64,000 nt of DNA. Origin: Tetranychus cinnabarinus (lineage: Eukaryota; Arthropoda; Arachnida; Trombidiformes; Tetranychidae). Location: NCBI GenBank assembly GCA_022266195.1, contig WHVY01000007.1:1860001-1924000 (forward strand), written 5' to 3'. Below the pieces are notes generated by a model that worked only from the letters and a program-made list of their open reading frames with translations, was not told where the DNA came from and did not search any database. A program made the position numbers and the translations under genes. Positions 48,901 to 59,726 of this stretch are shown in pieces. Position 1 is the first letter of the stretch. Every line of letters begins with the position of its first letter.

Positions 48901-51900
48901 TAAAACACTCTAATAATAATATAGATGAAAATGTCTCTTATAATAAAAACAGGTAAACTTGTCATTAACTTTACTCTTTTCTCTGTCGACATTTTCTTGC
49001 CTTTCTCTTTGTTTGCTTTCTGTTATTATATTACAAATTGAATTCTGATGCGAAAACGCAAGTTTACTTTTGATGTGATTCATGACTCAACTTGTTAATC
49101 AATTGCCAGGGTTAATTACAGTCTTATTAATGATTTTGTTTCACCATTATCAACATCCATTGTTACGTCAATACTTATAACGTCATTCTTATTGTAATAA
49201 TAGTAAAATCTGTCTCTCAATTATCTCTTTCTTATCATTGGTTCATCTTCTGAATTTTCTGAATCGACTTCGAATTTTGAAATTGAAAGAAATCAGAATA
49301 ACTTGAATTTTCGAAACAATCTTTAGGTTCGATGTTTTGATGTTTCATTTGCTTAACCTTAACATTGGATCAACTAGATAAGAATGAAACTTTGTTCTTG
49401 TTTGCTTCATTATGATTGGAAATTATCGAAAGATGAAAACCAGAAAAGGGTTGAAGATAAATTTTTATATTCTTTTCATCTTTTCATTAGTATCATCATA
49501 ATCATGATTCTCTTGTTTCATCTTCAATTGAATTTGAAATCTCATGGGTCATGTTGATGAAAGATTCAAGTTTCTGTTGTTTTGTTTCCTCTTTTCAAGT
49601 TTCAATCAACCCAGGAAAAGACCGTAAAATGAAGGAATAAAAGAGAAAATTTTAATCTTTTTTTTTCTTTCCGCTGAAATGAGCCTGAGAAATGAAACTT
49701 TCTCCATGAAACTCTATTTTCCAAAATGTATTATCCATTGAAGATAAAGAATTGAGATAACTAAAGACAAGTCTAGATAATATTTTGATACTTTGTTTTT
49801 TGGTCAACATTTTCTTTACCATTTTCAATGCTCTAAGTTTTACTTTTACCAGAAAACGAAAAAACAAGAAAAGTTCTTAACAAGTTTCCTTCAGTTTTAC
49901 CTTCAATTTGAAAAACTCTCGTTATATTGCGATTAACTTTATGGTTTATTTAGTTGATCCAATTGAACCTCACTGTTTGTTCATGTAACAACTCGAGCAC
50001 AATTGAAGTAAACAAGAAGAAGAATAGTATTGATGGAATCGTCATGAAGATTCACCAAAACCTGTAGCTTATGAACTCAACTGGTAAAAAGCAATATCTC
50101 TTCAACTGAAACAAGAACATTTGGTCCAATTGAAGAGAAATTTTCTCTTTCAAACCTTTCCAACTTGTTGAATATAAACTGATTGTCGTCTAAGTTGATT
50201 AATCATGAAATGTCAAAAAACAATTATCTGAAAAGATTTATGAGTTTCAATTCATTTCTATCCAAAATCAATAGCAATTGAAAATGAGATCAACATTCTT
50301 CTCATCTTTCACCCTTTCAAATACCTTTATCTTTTCACCTTAACTTTTCTTCCAAAGGTAAAATCCAAATATCCATTTTCTGAAAAGTTTATCAATTATC
50401 ATGAATCATGAGATTGATCAGAATTTTGTGGAAAGAATTTGAGAAATGAAAAAAAAGACAAAAATGGAAAACAATTTTATACTTTGTCCTGATTCAGGTC
50501 ATATTCAGGCAAATGCCATCAATCACTCGAAATTATTGTAAAGATGAAATCTTATCACCTTATCATTGTAATCTTTGGTAATGACTGATGAGCATCAGCT
50601 TGTTTCCTTTGCTTTTGTCAGCATTTTCATGCAATAAAATCAATCGTCAGATGCAATTGACAATTGAACTTTTCTTTGCCTTCTTCTTCTCATCAAAATT
50701 GTCATCACTTTTCATCACTTTTTTTCCTTTCCTTTTAACCTGAAAATTGATTCTTTAAATGTTCATGTTTACTGACGAAGCTGCATGAAACTATCATTAG
50801 CATGATAATTATATTGAAAGTTGGTTACACAATTCTCTCATTCTTATTCCTAAATACTTTCATCGTCATCATCATTACTTCTTGTTATTAACTGAACATA
50901 ATTAGCTTTTCTTTCGTTATTTAATCTTCTCTTCGTCCTTGGTTAAGAACAAAAAAAGTTTATTTTTAATCATCATTCATTTTCTATTCTTAATTTAATC
51001 ATCTTTGATTGCTTCCTAATCATAATTATCATGATTGCCAATCTTTAATGATTAACTCAATTAACGTAATTTGTGTAAAAGCCAATTGCCCAGCAAAAGT
51101 GAATGGAAACGCAAAACTTGCAAATTGATTGGATTAGCGTAAAGTAAATGGTAAAAATACAAATCAAACAATGAAATTAATCAAAAGTCAAGTACAATTA
51201 TCTGAATGGCAAATTGTCCAAATTGATTGTTCGACGAAATGATTGTCGACTCATCTTGATACGTGATTTAATCAACTCTTTTCGTTTAAAGGAAAAACTT
51301 TGATTAGAACAAAAAAGTTTCCAATTTTGCTGCGAATTTTATCGACACATTTTTCTTCATTTTTTTTGCTGCTTATTGAATTTTGTTGAGGAAAATCGCC
51401 TTTAGTTTATCTGTGTTGAATTCAATATTGAAAATGAAAAGAATTGAAGGAAAAAATTAATTTCAATTGAAATTCATTTTCATTTCCTTTCACTTTTAAC
51501 CCTTTGTTGAGGCAAACTTTGAACTTGATATTAGTTTCACATTAAACTAATAATTTGTATTATATATCTTCTCATGGGAGTGAAATTGAAAGGGAATCAA
51601 CACAGAAAGTGAAATGCATTGTCAAGCCTTTTGATTTGAATGTCAGTTTGAAAAGGGAATTTTTAAGAATTGAAATAAGAGAGAAAAAAGTATAAAGTTC
51701 TATAGAATTTTTTGTTGAAAATGTTTGGTTTACATTTCAATGGATTGGCTGAATATCATTTTCGAATGTAAAATGATGAAAAAAAGAATCGAAAATCATT
51801 TCAAATTCTGGTAAAACTCAACCAGAAAGTAAAATTCCCTAATTTTGAAGTAACAAAAAATTCTTGATTGGATCGAAAATGTTGGATTAGAAACTATCGT

Positions 51901-54900
51901 TAAGTCGAAAATCGGCAAAAAATATAATTTTCCATGTTGATGATAAAAGAAACTCCCAGTAAATTCGCCAATCGATACGTAGTTCTAGAAGTGTATATCC
52001 AATTCTTATCGATGTAAGCGTTTATTCATTTTCACACTCAACTTGGAACAAGAATTGTGTTCTTTGAGAAATTTTTATTGATTCGATTATCAGAATTTTC
52101 CTGGTTTGACTCTGAACAGTTCAATTCACACCTAAATTTATGCACTCGATTTGCATGGAAAAGTCATTTTTTCCCATTTTCTCATTCGTTTCACCATGAA
52201 ATTGATGAATCTTCGTAAATAATTAAATCGCATTTTAAAATGTTCTTCATATCAATTTCATCGTTCAATTTTCTCAGTCAATATTAATCAAATGTTCACT
52301 TGGATAAACATTGAGATATTTCTTGTTCGTTCAGAGCGAATACTCTGAATGCCATCAGCTTTTCTTTGTTTTCCTGTAATTCAATAGTTTGTTTTTTTTC
52401 TTCACTTTATTTTTGAACCATTTTATTAGCATAACAATAGTCATAAATCTGCTCTTCATGTAACACCATTATTTCTTGAATCTTCACCATGAGTTATCAT
52501 TTGAATGAACCTGAGTTTGATCAGAATATTATTTACTCAAGAAATTTTTTGCTTTTCTTTTTTTTCTTATTCTCTGCTCATCTTTCTTATCAACTTTCTG
52601 CTTGAATTATCATTGAAATGTAATGATTAACTTTCAACTTTACACCGTTTAGTTTCAATTGAATCATGATGAGATGTAATGATGAATGGAGCAAAAAAAA
52701 GCTCTCAGAATTTTTGTTCCTTGTTTATCAACTTTTCAAAATTTCACATTTTGCTTATTCTTTGCTCTTGAAATCAATAATTTCACTTTGATTGATGAAT
52801 TCCTTGTACAAAAAAACTCTCACTTTTGTCTTCCTCACAGTTTGTATAAGTCAATCCCTTCAGCTTTTCCTCATTTCAATTGCCTTTCCTCTTCAATTCG
52901 CACATAAAGTCAACTCTTAATTGCGAGTTTTGTCTTTGTCTCAACGGTTAACTACTCAGAGGTAATATCATGCATATGGTTTTATAATCTGAATTAGGAA
53001 CTCAACTCACTTTGAAGTTTTCTGGTTCAAGACTGCACAAGATAGGAGTTTCGCAGTGATTTTGTGGTCAAAAGCTCTTAATTGTTGAAAGGTTTGAATG
53101 TTTGTTCAATGTTGACCATTTGATTGCTAGTAAAGAACATGTTTTGAAACTGAAATTCGGTCAATTGGTGAATAATCGCCTTTCTTGCCTGTTGAATGGA
53201 AAATTAGGAAATAAAGAATTTCATTTCAAAGTAAAAGTTGATTTTATTCTGGATTATGAGTTATCTATTAGTCTAATGATTGATATGATTTGACTTCGTG
53301 ATGCTCTGTAGCTTTGGTATTTTCATAGTCACACTTAGGATCAAAGGATTGAAATGAATTTTGCATCAACATTCACCAGACTCTTTCATGACTGAAAGAT
53401 GCTGCAACAGATAAATCATCAACTTGTTATTGACCAACTGTCACTAATAATTAATAAATTGATCGATAAAATGATTACATTTAAATTGTAATGATTTGTG
53501 TGAAAACAGGATAAAAAAGGCTTGCATTTCCATCAATGTTTTCATTGCAATTTTTTCTTTTCCTTTCATATTTACTTCATGATAAATGTAATATTTCAAT
53601 ATTCACTCATGTAAGAAACTTAGATAATCACCGAGATTGGACAAATGATTGAATGAAATGAGCCTTGAAAAAGTTGATCATTTCATTTGATTTATGAGCT
53701 AATTTCATTACATTAGCAAATAAGACGCTGTTTTACATTACTTTTGGCTTTACAATTTCAAAGCCATTTAGAAAAGAAAAATTCAAATTCAGTAAAAATC
53801 GATTGAAAAACTTCCAAATTGACATTAATAGCTCGATAATTCATGGAATCACATTCACTAATTTTCCGTCAATTTTAAGAGGTTCAATGAAAAAAACTTT
53901 TCGTTTCAAAGCAACTCAGATAAGAATCGATTCAAAATGATCTTAAATCATAACTTCCAACCTTAATCAGAAGACAGAACTTAGACTTAAAGGACTTGCA
54001 AAAGTCTCCGGATTTGATCATTGACTAAGTTGGAGTTTTTTTTCATGGAAAAAATGAAAGCTTAAGTTGAGTAAAAATTGAGTTTCATTTTTTATCTTAA
54101 ATTTAAACCCAATTTTTCATACTTGGCCAATCAATATGTTTACGCTTGAATCATCATTTCCAAGTTTCATTTATTGAAACAAATTAGTCAATGTCAATAT
54201 TTTATCGACAACTTAATAGATTATTGTGTGCTCAAGTTTCCCTGTAATTAGCTTTTTCTGGCTTCTTTTTGATATTTTTATTCACTTATGAACAAAAGGA
54301 TAAAAGGTTCTCTCTATTAACCAAATATAATGAATAATAGGAAGATAAAGATGCAGATGAGATACAGAGTAGCATCGAGCAAGATTGAGTGCAAAAAAGT
54401 ACAAAAAAGACCTAATCGGTTGACATGGGAAACATTTTTCAAGACAAAACTTTTTTTTCCCTGGTAATCTCATTCATCTTATCAACATCATCTTGCAACC
54501 AACGAGTGATACAATTATCAAGCTCATTATCATCGTTATAGCATTAGAAGCATGTTCATCTTGAACAATCCTTGATGTTGATTGCTTTTGATGAATTAAT
54601 CTTTTACCAAACGAAATAATTTTACAACTTAACTTCAAGTGTTGAACTTAACCTGGAAAATGCAATTTAAAAAGATATTGAAAAGGCGATTGAAAAGGTT
54701 TGATAAATTTGCAAATTTCGTTTAATCTCGTAAAGTTGAGTTCATGTTGATCATGTAACCATTGATAAAGAATATAAAAATGAGCTGAAATTGCAAATTT
54801 TGCTCTTCATTTTTTCTTCTTCTCTTCTTTTTTCATTGTAATTTTGTCTGTTAATAAGCAATCGATTGGACATGTTATCTGTTTACCAAGCAATATGTAA

Positions 54901-57900
54901 TGTTAATGTTGAATTAGTTGATGTTGTTTTTGTTATTAATATCAGAATTGCCTTTGACAAACTATGAGAAGCACAGAAAATAGGAAAATATTAAGCGAGT
55001 TAAGAGTCTAATCAATAGTATTAAGCTCTTTGCTTCAGAAGATGTCTTTTCTGCTCAATAAGCAAATGTAAAAAATAGTTTTCAACGTTTTCGTTTTGCC
55101 TTTTTTTCGTTTACTTTTTCAACTTTGCACGAACTGTTCTGTTTGTCGCTTTTCCTTGCTGCATTTCATTTACATTCAGAGTCTTGATTCTTGGTTTACA
55201 TTGTATTTGTTGAAAAATAAACTCATGTTTTCCAGTTTGTTTTGTTGTCAACCTTTAAGTTGAACAAAAAATATCGATTAGTGAATTTACTTTTCAATCA
55301 ATTATTCGCTTCTCTTTTGCTTGTTCAGTGTCACTCATTGATAGGTTAATGTTGCCAAGAATAATGATGATGATGATGATGATGATGATTGTGAAGGACT
55401 TAAAGGTTAAGGTTGGGATTGGGAAGGATAAATGTGTTTGGATTGAAATGGATCGATTGGAAGCTTGCAACTTCGATCGGGATTCATCATTGAACTGGGT
55501 TCCTCTATTGAAGGTAAACATTTATCTAGATTAAAATGTTGTTTAAAAATTGTTGCCATCAGCATTGGATTCAATGTTAAACTGGGAATCCTTTTCAACA
55601 TTTTCTCTACTTTTCTTTATTCGTTGCTTTATATTTTTGTCATTAAACAATGGATAAGGTTTCAACTGTTTACGAATCTCCTTGAAGTATTTAAATGTCA
55701 ATTGTAATTGATTATGAATTATTATTAAAAATATTTAATTTTCTTCTTTACTCTTTTGTTTTGCTTGGAAGCAAACTTGTCAACCTGATGAGTGATGCTC
55801 TAAGGTTTCAGTTTCATTGATTGTCATCGCACATTTTTAATTTGAATTCATTGGTGCATTAAATTAGCAATCTCATACTTGGAATGATTGAAGGGATTAA
55901 TTGTTGAAATTTTAATAATTCTGATAAGAATCCAGAAAAGAGAGGGGAAAAAGGTGAAGCAAATAATGTTTGCATGAGAATGAAAAGTATAGAAATGATG
56001 ATCACAGTTTTGCTGAGTAAAGACTAGACTTTGTTTTTAAACATTAACAACCTTACCATCAATCACTATCATGTTAATCACGTTTAATCCAGCAATTTGT
56101 TTCAATACAATTTACCTGAAAATTAATTTGTAATCCGTCTGTTTAAGAATAGGTTGTATTCAGATAAAAATAGCTTTTTCATTAATATTAAATGTTAAGG
56201 TCAGTGTCATTTGTGAGTTTTGAGTCGAGATTTACTTGTAAAGTTACTCTCAATGGATTTTAGCATTTCTCGTTTTATTCGCTTCTAGAAACTGAATCAA
56301 TATTAATGTGCATTTCATGCAAGAATCGAGTGAATTGGCTATTGCTGTCTTAGTAATGTCGTCTTCTTGTCGTTTCCTTTTCAGTCCATAAAGTAAACGA
56401 ACAAATGCAAAATTCGATTTGTTCTAAAGCAAAAGAATCTTGTTCAAGCATGAATGATAATAATTGCATAAGTTGCCGAAATGTTTGATAAGGTTGAGAC
56501 TATCGGGTTAGAGTGTAAAGGGACTGCGTTCCTTGACCCTTCATGATGGTCCATAAAACTCACTACCTCTAGCTCAGGGATAGCGTTTGATCATGGCTTG
56601 ATCATGAGTTTGAAAGCTTCAAAAAACGTTATCAATGATTGACAAACAACTAATAAGTCTTTTAAAACGTATTAGTTTTAATGTGATATTATATGCAGAC
56701 TTTGTTGATGTGCTTTTGATGTTAGCAAGAGTTGCAGTCAATGAAGGTCGATTCTTGCCTGATTTTATTCTCAAATTGCACATTCGAATGGAGTATTCTT
56801 GTAATTGTGTTTCCCCTTTGAACTTGAAAATGTTATCCTCAATGGAAAAATGTGAAAAATTCTGTCATTTAGAATAATCGGAAATAGAAAAACGAAATTT
56901 TCTACCCACACAGACTTATTCTGTTGTAACACATTTTCAATGTCTTTTTAGGTGACATTTGATCGTCATCAAATAAACCCACATTAATAAAAGAAACGTC
57001 AGACTAGAGATTCACCCTTAAAATAGGAATTAATACACCTTGTTATCAACACTTTTTTACCCTTTTACTTCCTACTTGAAGCTACTTCAGTTACTTTAAT
57101 TTGATAGCAAAAAGGGTTGACAATTTATTCTGAAGAGACTCAAAGCGTCTTAAACCTAAACTACTTACCCGAAATCGAACATTCAAAAGGCTATCCGTAG
57201 ACAAAATCGCGACTCTTAAGAGCTTAAATTCGGCCTGAAATTTTCCTAGGAAAAATTCAGTTTCCATATTTCACAAAAAAGTGCCAAATGAATTCAGATT
57301 TCGATATCAACTGTTGTTAGAAAGAAAACAATTTCAACTCGAGTGGTCAAAATGAAGACGAAACTCATAAAAAGATCAGAAAATTGAAACAAAATATTCA
57401 TCTGAATCATCGATTCATCGTGTTGGGAAAACCTGGAAAATGTTGTGATCTATATGTATAAATAAATGTATATTCATTTGAATGTTTCTCAATCTATTTT
57501 TTGCTTCTTTTCCACCTTTCACTGAATTATCTGAAAATGAAAAGGAAGCAAAAAAATGATTGCTCAAAATGATTCAACACCATTGAACTTTCTGTTTATA
57601 TTCCAAAGGGAAACATCCACACACGAAAAAAGGTAAAATTGGCTTCATTCTATTAGTTTAATCATGAAATTTTCATTCAACTAATTGAAGCTTTTCATTC
57701 TTGTTGTTTCACCCAAACGATTATAATAATCAGTGAATCTTTTGTTCCCCTGAGCAGTTTAATTTGAAATTTATTTCCGCCTCTCATCTTATCTGCCTTT
57801 TCAATAGTCTTGTTTATCCAAATTAATAGTAACTGAATTAGAAGTGATTGTGAAACTGAAATTGAGGAAGGTAAATGTTCACTAATAGCACAGGTAGAAG

Positions 57901-58658
57901 CGGGTATAAAAAGATAAAACAAAAGAAAAGGAAAGTTCTAAATAAACAGAACTTAGATAATTTAAATAGCATGATTATTTGATGACTAATTCTGACACAG
58001 AAACGGAAGAAAAGAGAATCTTCTTTTTTTCTTCTAAACGAAAAAAATTAACTTTAAAAAGAGAGAAAATAAGATTTGCCATGTAAATGAATGAATGAAG
58101 GAAAACAAGAAAAAGGAATGGAATTGAAAAAAAAACGAAAAAAAAGTCTTCATTTACTTTACATTTTCATTATTTTCAAGTCAATTTGTGAATTGAAATT
58201 TTCATCTCATTGAACATTTCAACTGAATCAATGGCAATCGAAAGCGTTTATCATGAGCTATTTCAAGTCAAGCTTGCAACATTTCCATGAAACGTCCAGA
58301 GTTTGAGTTGAATTTGATGTAAATTTGAACTAAAAATGAATTGAAAATTAAAGTTTATCAAAATGTCATGAGAGTGAAGCAAATGTTTGGATTTACAGAT
58401 TTTCCAGCATTCAATTTTACAGAATTTTGATTTTAAAGGAAAAGGCAATCTAATTGATTCTACAAGTTGGTCAATCATGAAACTTTGAATCTCATTGTAA
58501 TGATTGGTTTGAAATTTGATTTTTTTCTCTAATTCTAATTTGTTTCTTTCTCTTCTCAGGCAAATGCTCAACTACGAAAAGAGGAATTTGCTCGGTTATT
58601 GGATGAACATGCCCAACTGGTGAATGAAATTAATCGAGCTGAAACAACTTTATTGTGA
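30622..58658 (+). CDS. Small coiled-coil protein of unknown function, whole gene
   Basis: Three exons, 30622-30955, 31464-31522 and 58560-58658, join in frame into 163 residues. The ATG has A at -3 and G at +4. The N-terminal third is low complexity (a run of Thr, TTTTTTT, at residues 9-15, more Thr/Pro/Asn after it). A middle part looks more conserved (KKPQLFHSVSIIVEPVLDDD). An acidic DYDDFIF leads into a charged C-terminal helix, roughly residues 112-163 (ESESQRKKSQEEDEIVQALM, then NAQLRKEEFARLLDEHAQLV), with heptad-like Leu/Ile/Val spacing. No signal peptide or membrane segment. The continuous helix across both junctions is strong evidence for the join. I do not recognise the family; it could be a short coiled-coil adaptor. 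Confidence 0.75.
30956..31463 (+). other. First intron of the coiled-coil gene
   Basis: 508 bases, AT-rich, nothing recognised inside. Confidence 0.75.
31464..31522 (+). CDS. Coiled-coil protein exon 2 (59 bases)
   Basis: Acceptor GAACAG, donor GTAAGT. The phase-1 junction with exon 1 rebuilds a Glu codon, giving ESESQRKKSQEEDEIVQALM. Phase 0 out. Confidence 0.75.
55364..55389. repeat. (ATG/GAT)n microsatellite
   Basis: More than eight uninterrupted copies of the trinucleotide. It sits inside a short open frame (55328-55534), which it makes look Met-rich. The stretch after it is less AT-rich than its surroundings, but no exon can be supported. Confidence 0.85.
56563..56620 (+). pseudogene. 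tRNA-Ala(GGC)-like fragment with degraded 3' half
   Basis: TAGCTCAGGGATAGCG fits a pol III A box and a D arm with three of four pairs. It is followed at the correct spacing by a perfect five-pair anticodon stem TGATC/GATCA closing a seven-base loop ATGGCTT. T33 is conserved and the anticodon would be GGC (Ala). The T arm (ATGAG, loop TTTGAAA, GCTTC) does not pair and lacks C56, and the acceptor stem does not close. It is a decayed tRNA or a tRNA-derived SINE head, not a working tRNA. Confidence 0.4.
58560..58658 (+). CDS. Coiled-coil protein exon 3 (C-terminal helix)
   Basis: Strong acceptor (long pyrimidine tract, CTCAG). 32 codons plus TGA at 58656-58658, beginning ANAQLRKEEFARLLDEHAQL. 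It continues exactly the helix begun in exon 2, in phase 0. Confidence 0.78.
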   Translation, partial: ANAQLRKEEFARLLDEHAQLVNEINRAETTLL

Positions 58659-59111
58659 TGATTATGGTTTAATTGGTTTACTCTGGGCTGGACTAGCTTT
58701 ATATATCTTGATATTCACCTCTCGCACTTGGATTATACCGTGAACCAGAATTGAAATTTTAAAGGGAAAGGAATCAAAATGGAAAGTCTCTTTTGCTTTT
58801 ACCCGTGAAAGTGAAATGAACACATTAAATATACTTAATTATATATTGAATTATGGACAACAAACTGACCACAAACAAACCAAATGTCTTCACTTAATCT
58901 TTCCTTTTCTTCTTCTCTTTCCTTCAACATCTTTTAACAGAAACAAAATTATTTTCATTCCTCAATCAACATCCCTTACAAAAAATATTGAGTAAATTAT
59001 CCTTCAATTGTTAGTAATAAAGATAACAATGATAATAATATTAATGATAATTGTTAATCCGTCTTTAAAAATCAACTTTTTGTCGTAAAAAAAGGATAAA
59101 AGTAAATTGGA

Positions 59112-59117
59112 AATAAA
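59112..59117 (+). other. Candidate polyadenylation signal
   Basis: AATAAA, with an overlapping second copy, about 450 bases after the stop codon of the coiled-coil gene. An earlier AATAAA at 59016-59021 is equally possible. Confidence 0.4.
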
Positions 59118-59376
59118 TAAAAAAAATTTTAAACCTAAAAAAGTCTGGTTTCATTCACAATGTTGTTGGCAATTTCAATGGCAAAATGGATGAGATTTTC
59201 TTGGAAATTATTTTCTTTTATTTCTTCTAAGAATTCAAGTTAAAATTCAGGGAAACTTGGCTAATTTTGTTGTTGGTTAAGTTGATTATATTCACAATTT
59301 AAGTCACTTTGTCAGTTGATTATCGACTCTAAATTATGGTTGGTTTGGTTTTGGGTTTGCTTTTGAATTTGAAAGT

Positions 59377-59391
59377 GGAGCCATCTATTAG
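59377..59391 (-). promoter_or_regulatory. Weaker CTCF-like motif, minus orientation
   Basis: Reading the minus strand, CTAATAGATGGCTCC agrees at 12 of 15 positions with the CTCF core CCASYAGRKGGCRSY. It shares TAGATGGC with the site at 29825 but points the opposite way. It is intergenic, between the coiled-coil gene and WDR75. Weak on its own. Confidence 0.25.
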
Positions 59392-59726
59392 TGGTGATGA
59401 TAGCTCATGGATAAATTTGGTTTAATAAGATTTTATTTGTCAAATTAAGTTGAGATTTAAATGAGTGTTTTAATGTTAAGTTATCGATTTGATTGGGTTT
59501 GGAGTGGGAATTAAGTTTTTTATTTTAACAAGTCTTTTAATTATGTTTTTCTCTATGAGAAAGTTCCATTTATGATTCAAAAATTGGTGTATTGGGAGAT
59601 ACGATGGTCGATTCAATCGATTCATCAATATCTTTCTGAAACATGTGAGTTTTGTTGCGCTTCTTGAACCACGCTGTTGTGTTTATTTTCTAGTTTAGTT
59701 TAGTTAATTTGTAGTTTTTTTACATT

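Larger units (their letters stand above)
31523..58559 (+). other. 27-kb intron with no recognised coding content
   Basis: From donor GTAAGT at 31523 to acceptor TCTTCTCAG at 58551-58559. The open frames on both strands are all short and compositionally random. Contents I can name: three ACTCCCAG-type motifs (36200, 36579, 51953), a (GAT)n microsatellite at 55364-55389, and a tRNA-like fragment at about 56563-56620. Alternative exons, a nested non-coding RNA or enhancers cannot be excluded by reading alone. Confidence 0.65.
58659..59726. other. Intergenic region, coiled-coil gene to WDR75
   Basis: Contains polyadenylation candidates AATAAA at 59016-59021 and 59112-59117 for the upstream gene, then about 600 bases with the WDR75 promoter and 5' UTR. 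A CTCF-like motif lies on the minus strand at 59377-59391. No other gene. Confidence 0.65.

Noticed and set aside
55328..55534. Possible exon after the GAT microsatellite
   Set aside because: The start is inside the repeat, there is no convincing acceptor, and no residue pattern is recognised, although a GTAAAC follows the frame.
56635..56877. Open frame with ILYADFVDVLLM, resembling the YADD motif of reverse transcriptases
   Set aside because: The second Asp is missing and no other reverse-transcriptase motif lies in the 80 codons or the adjoining frames. Most likely chance.
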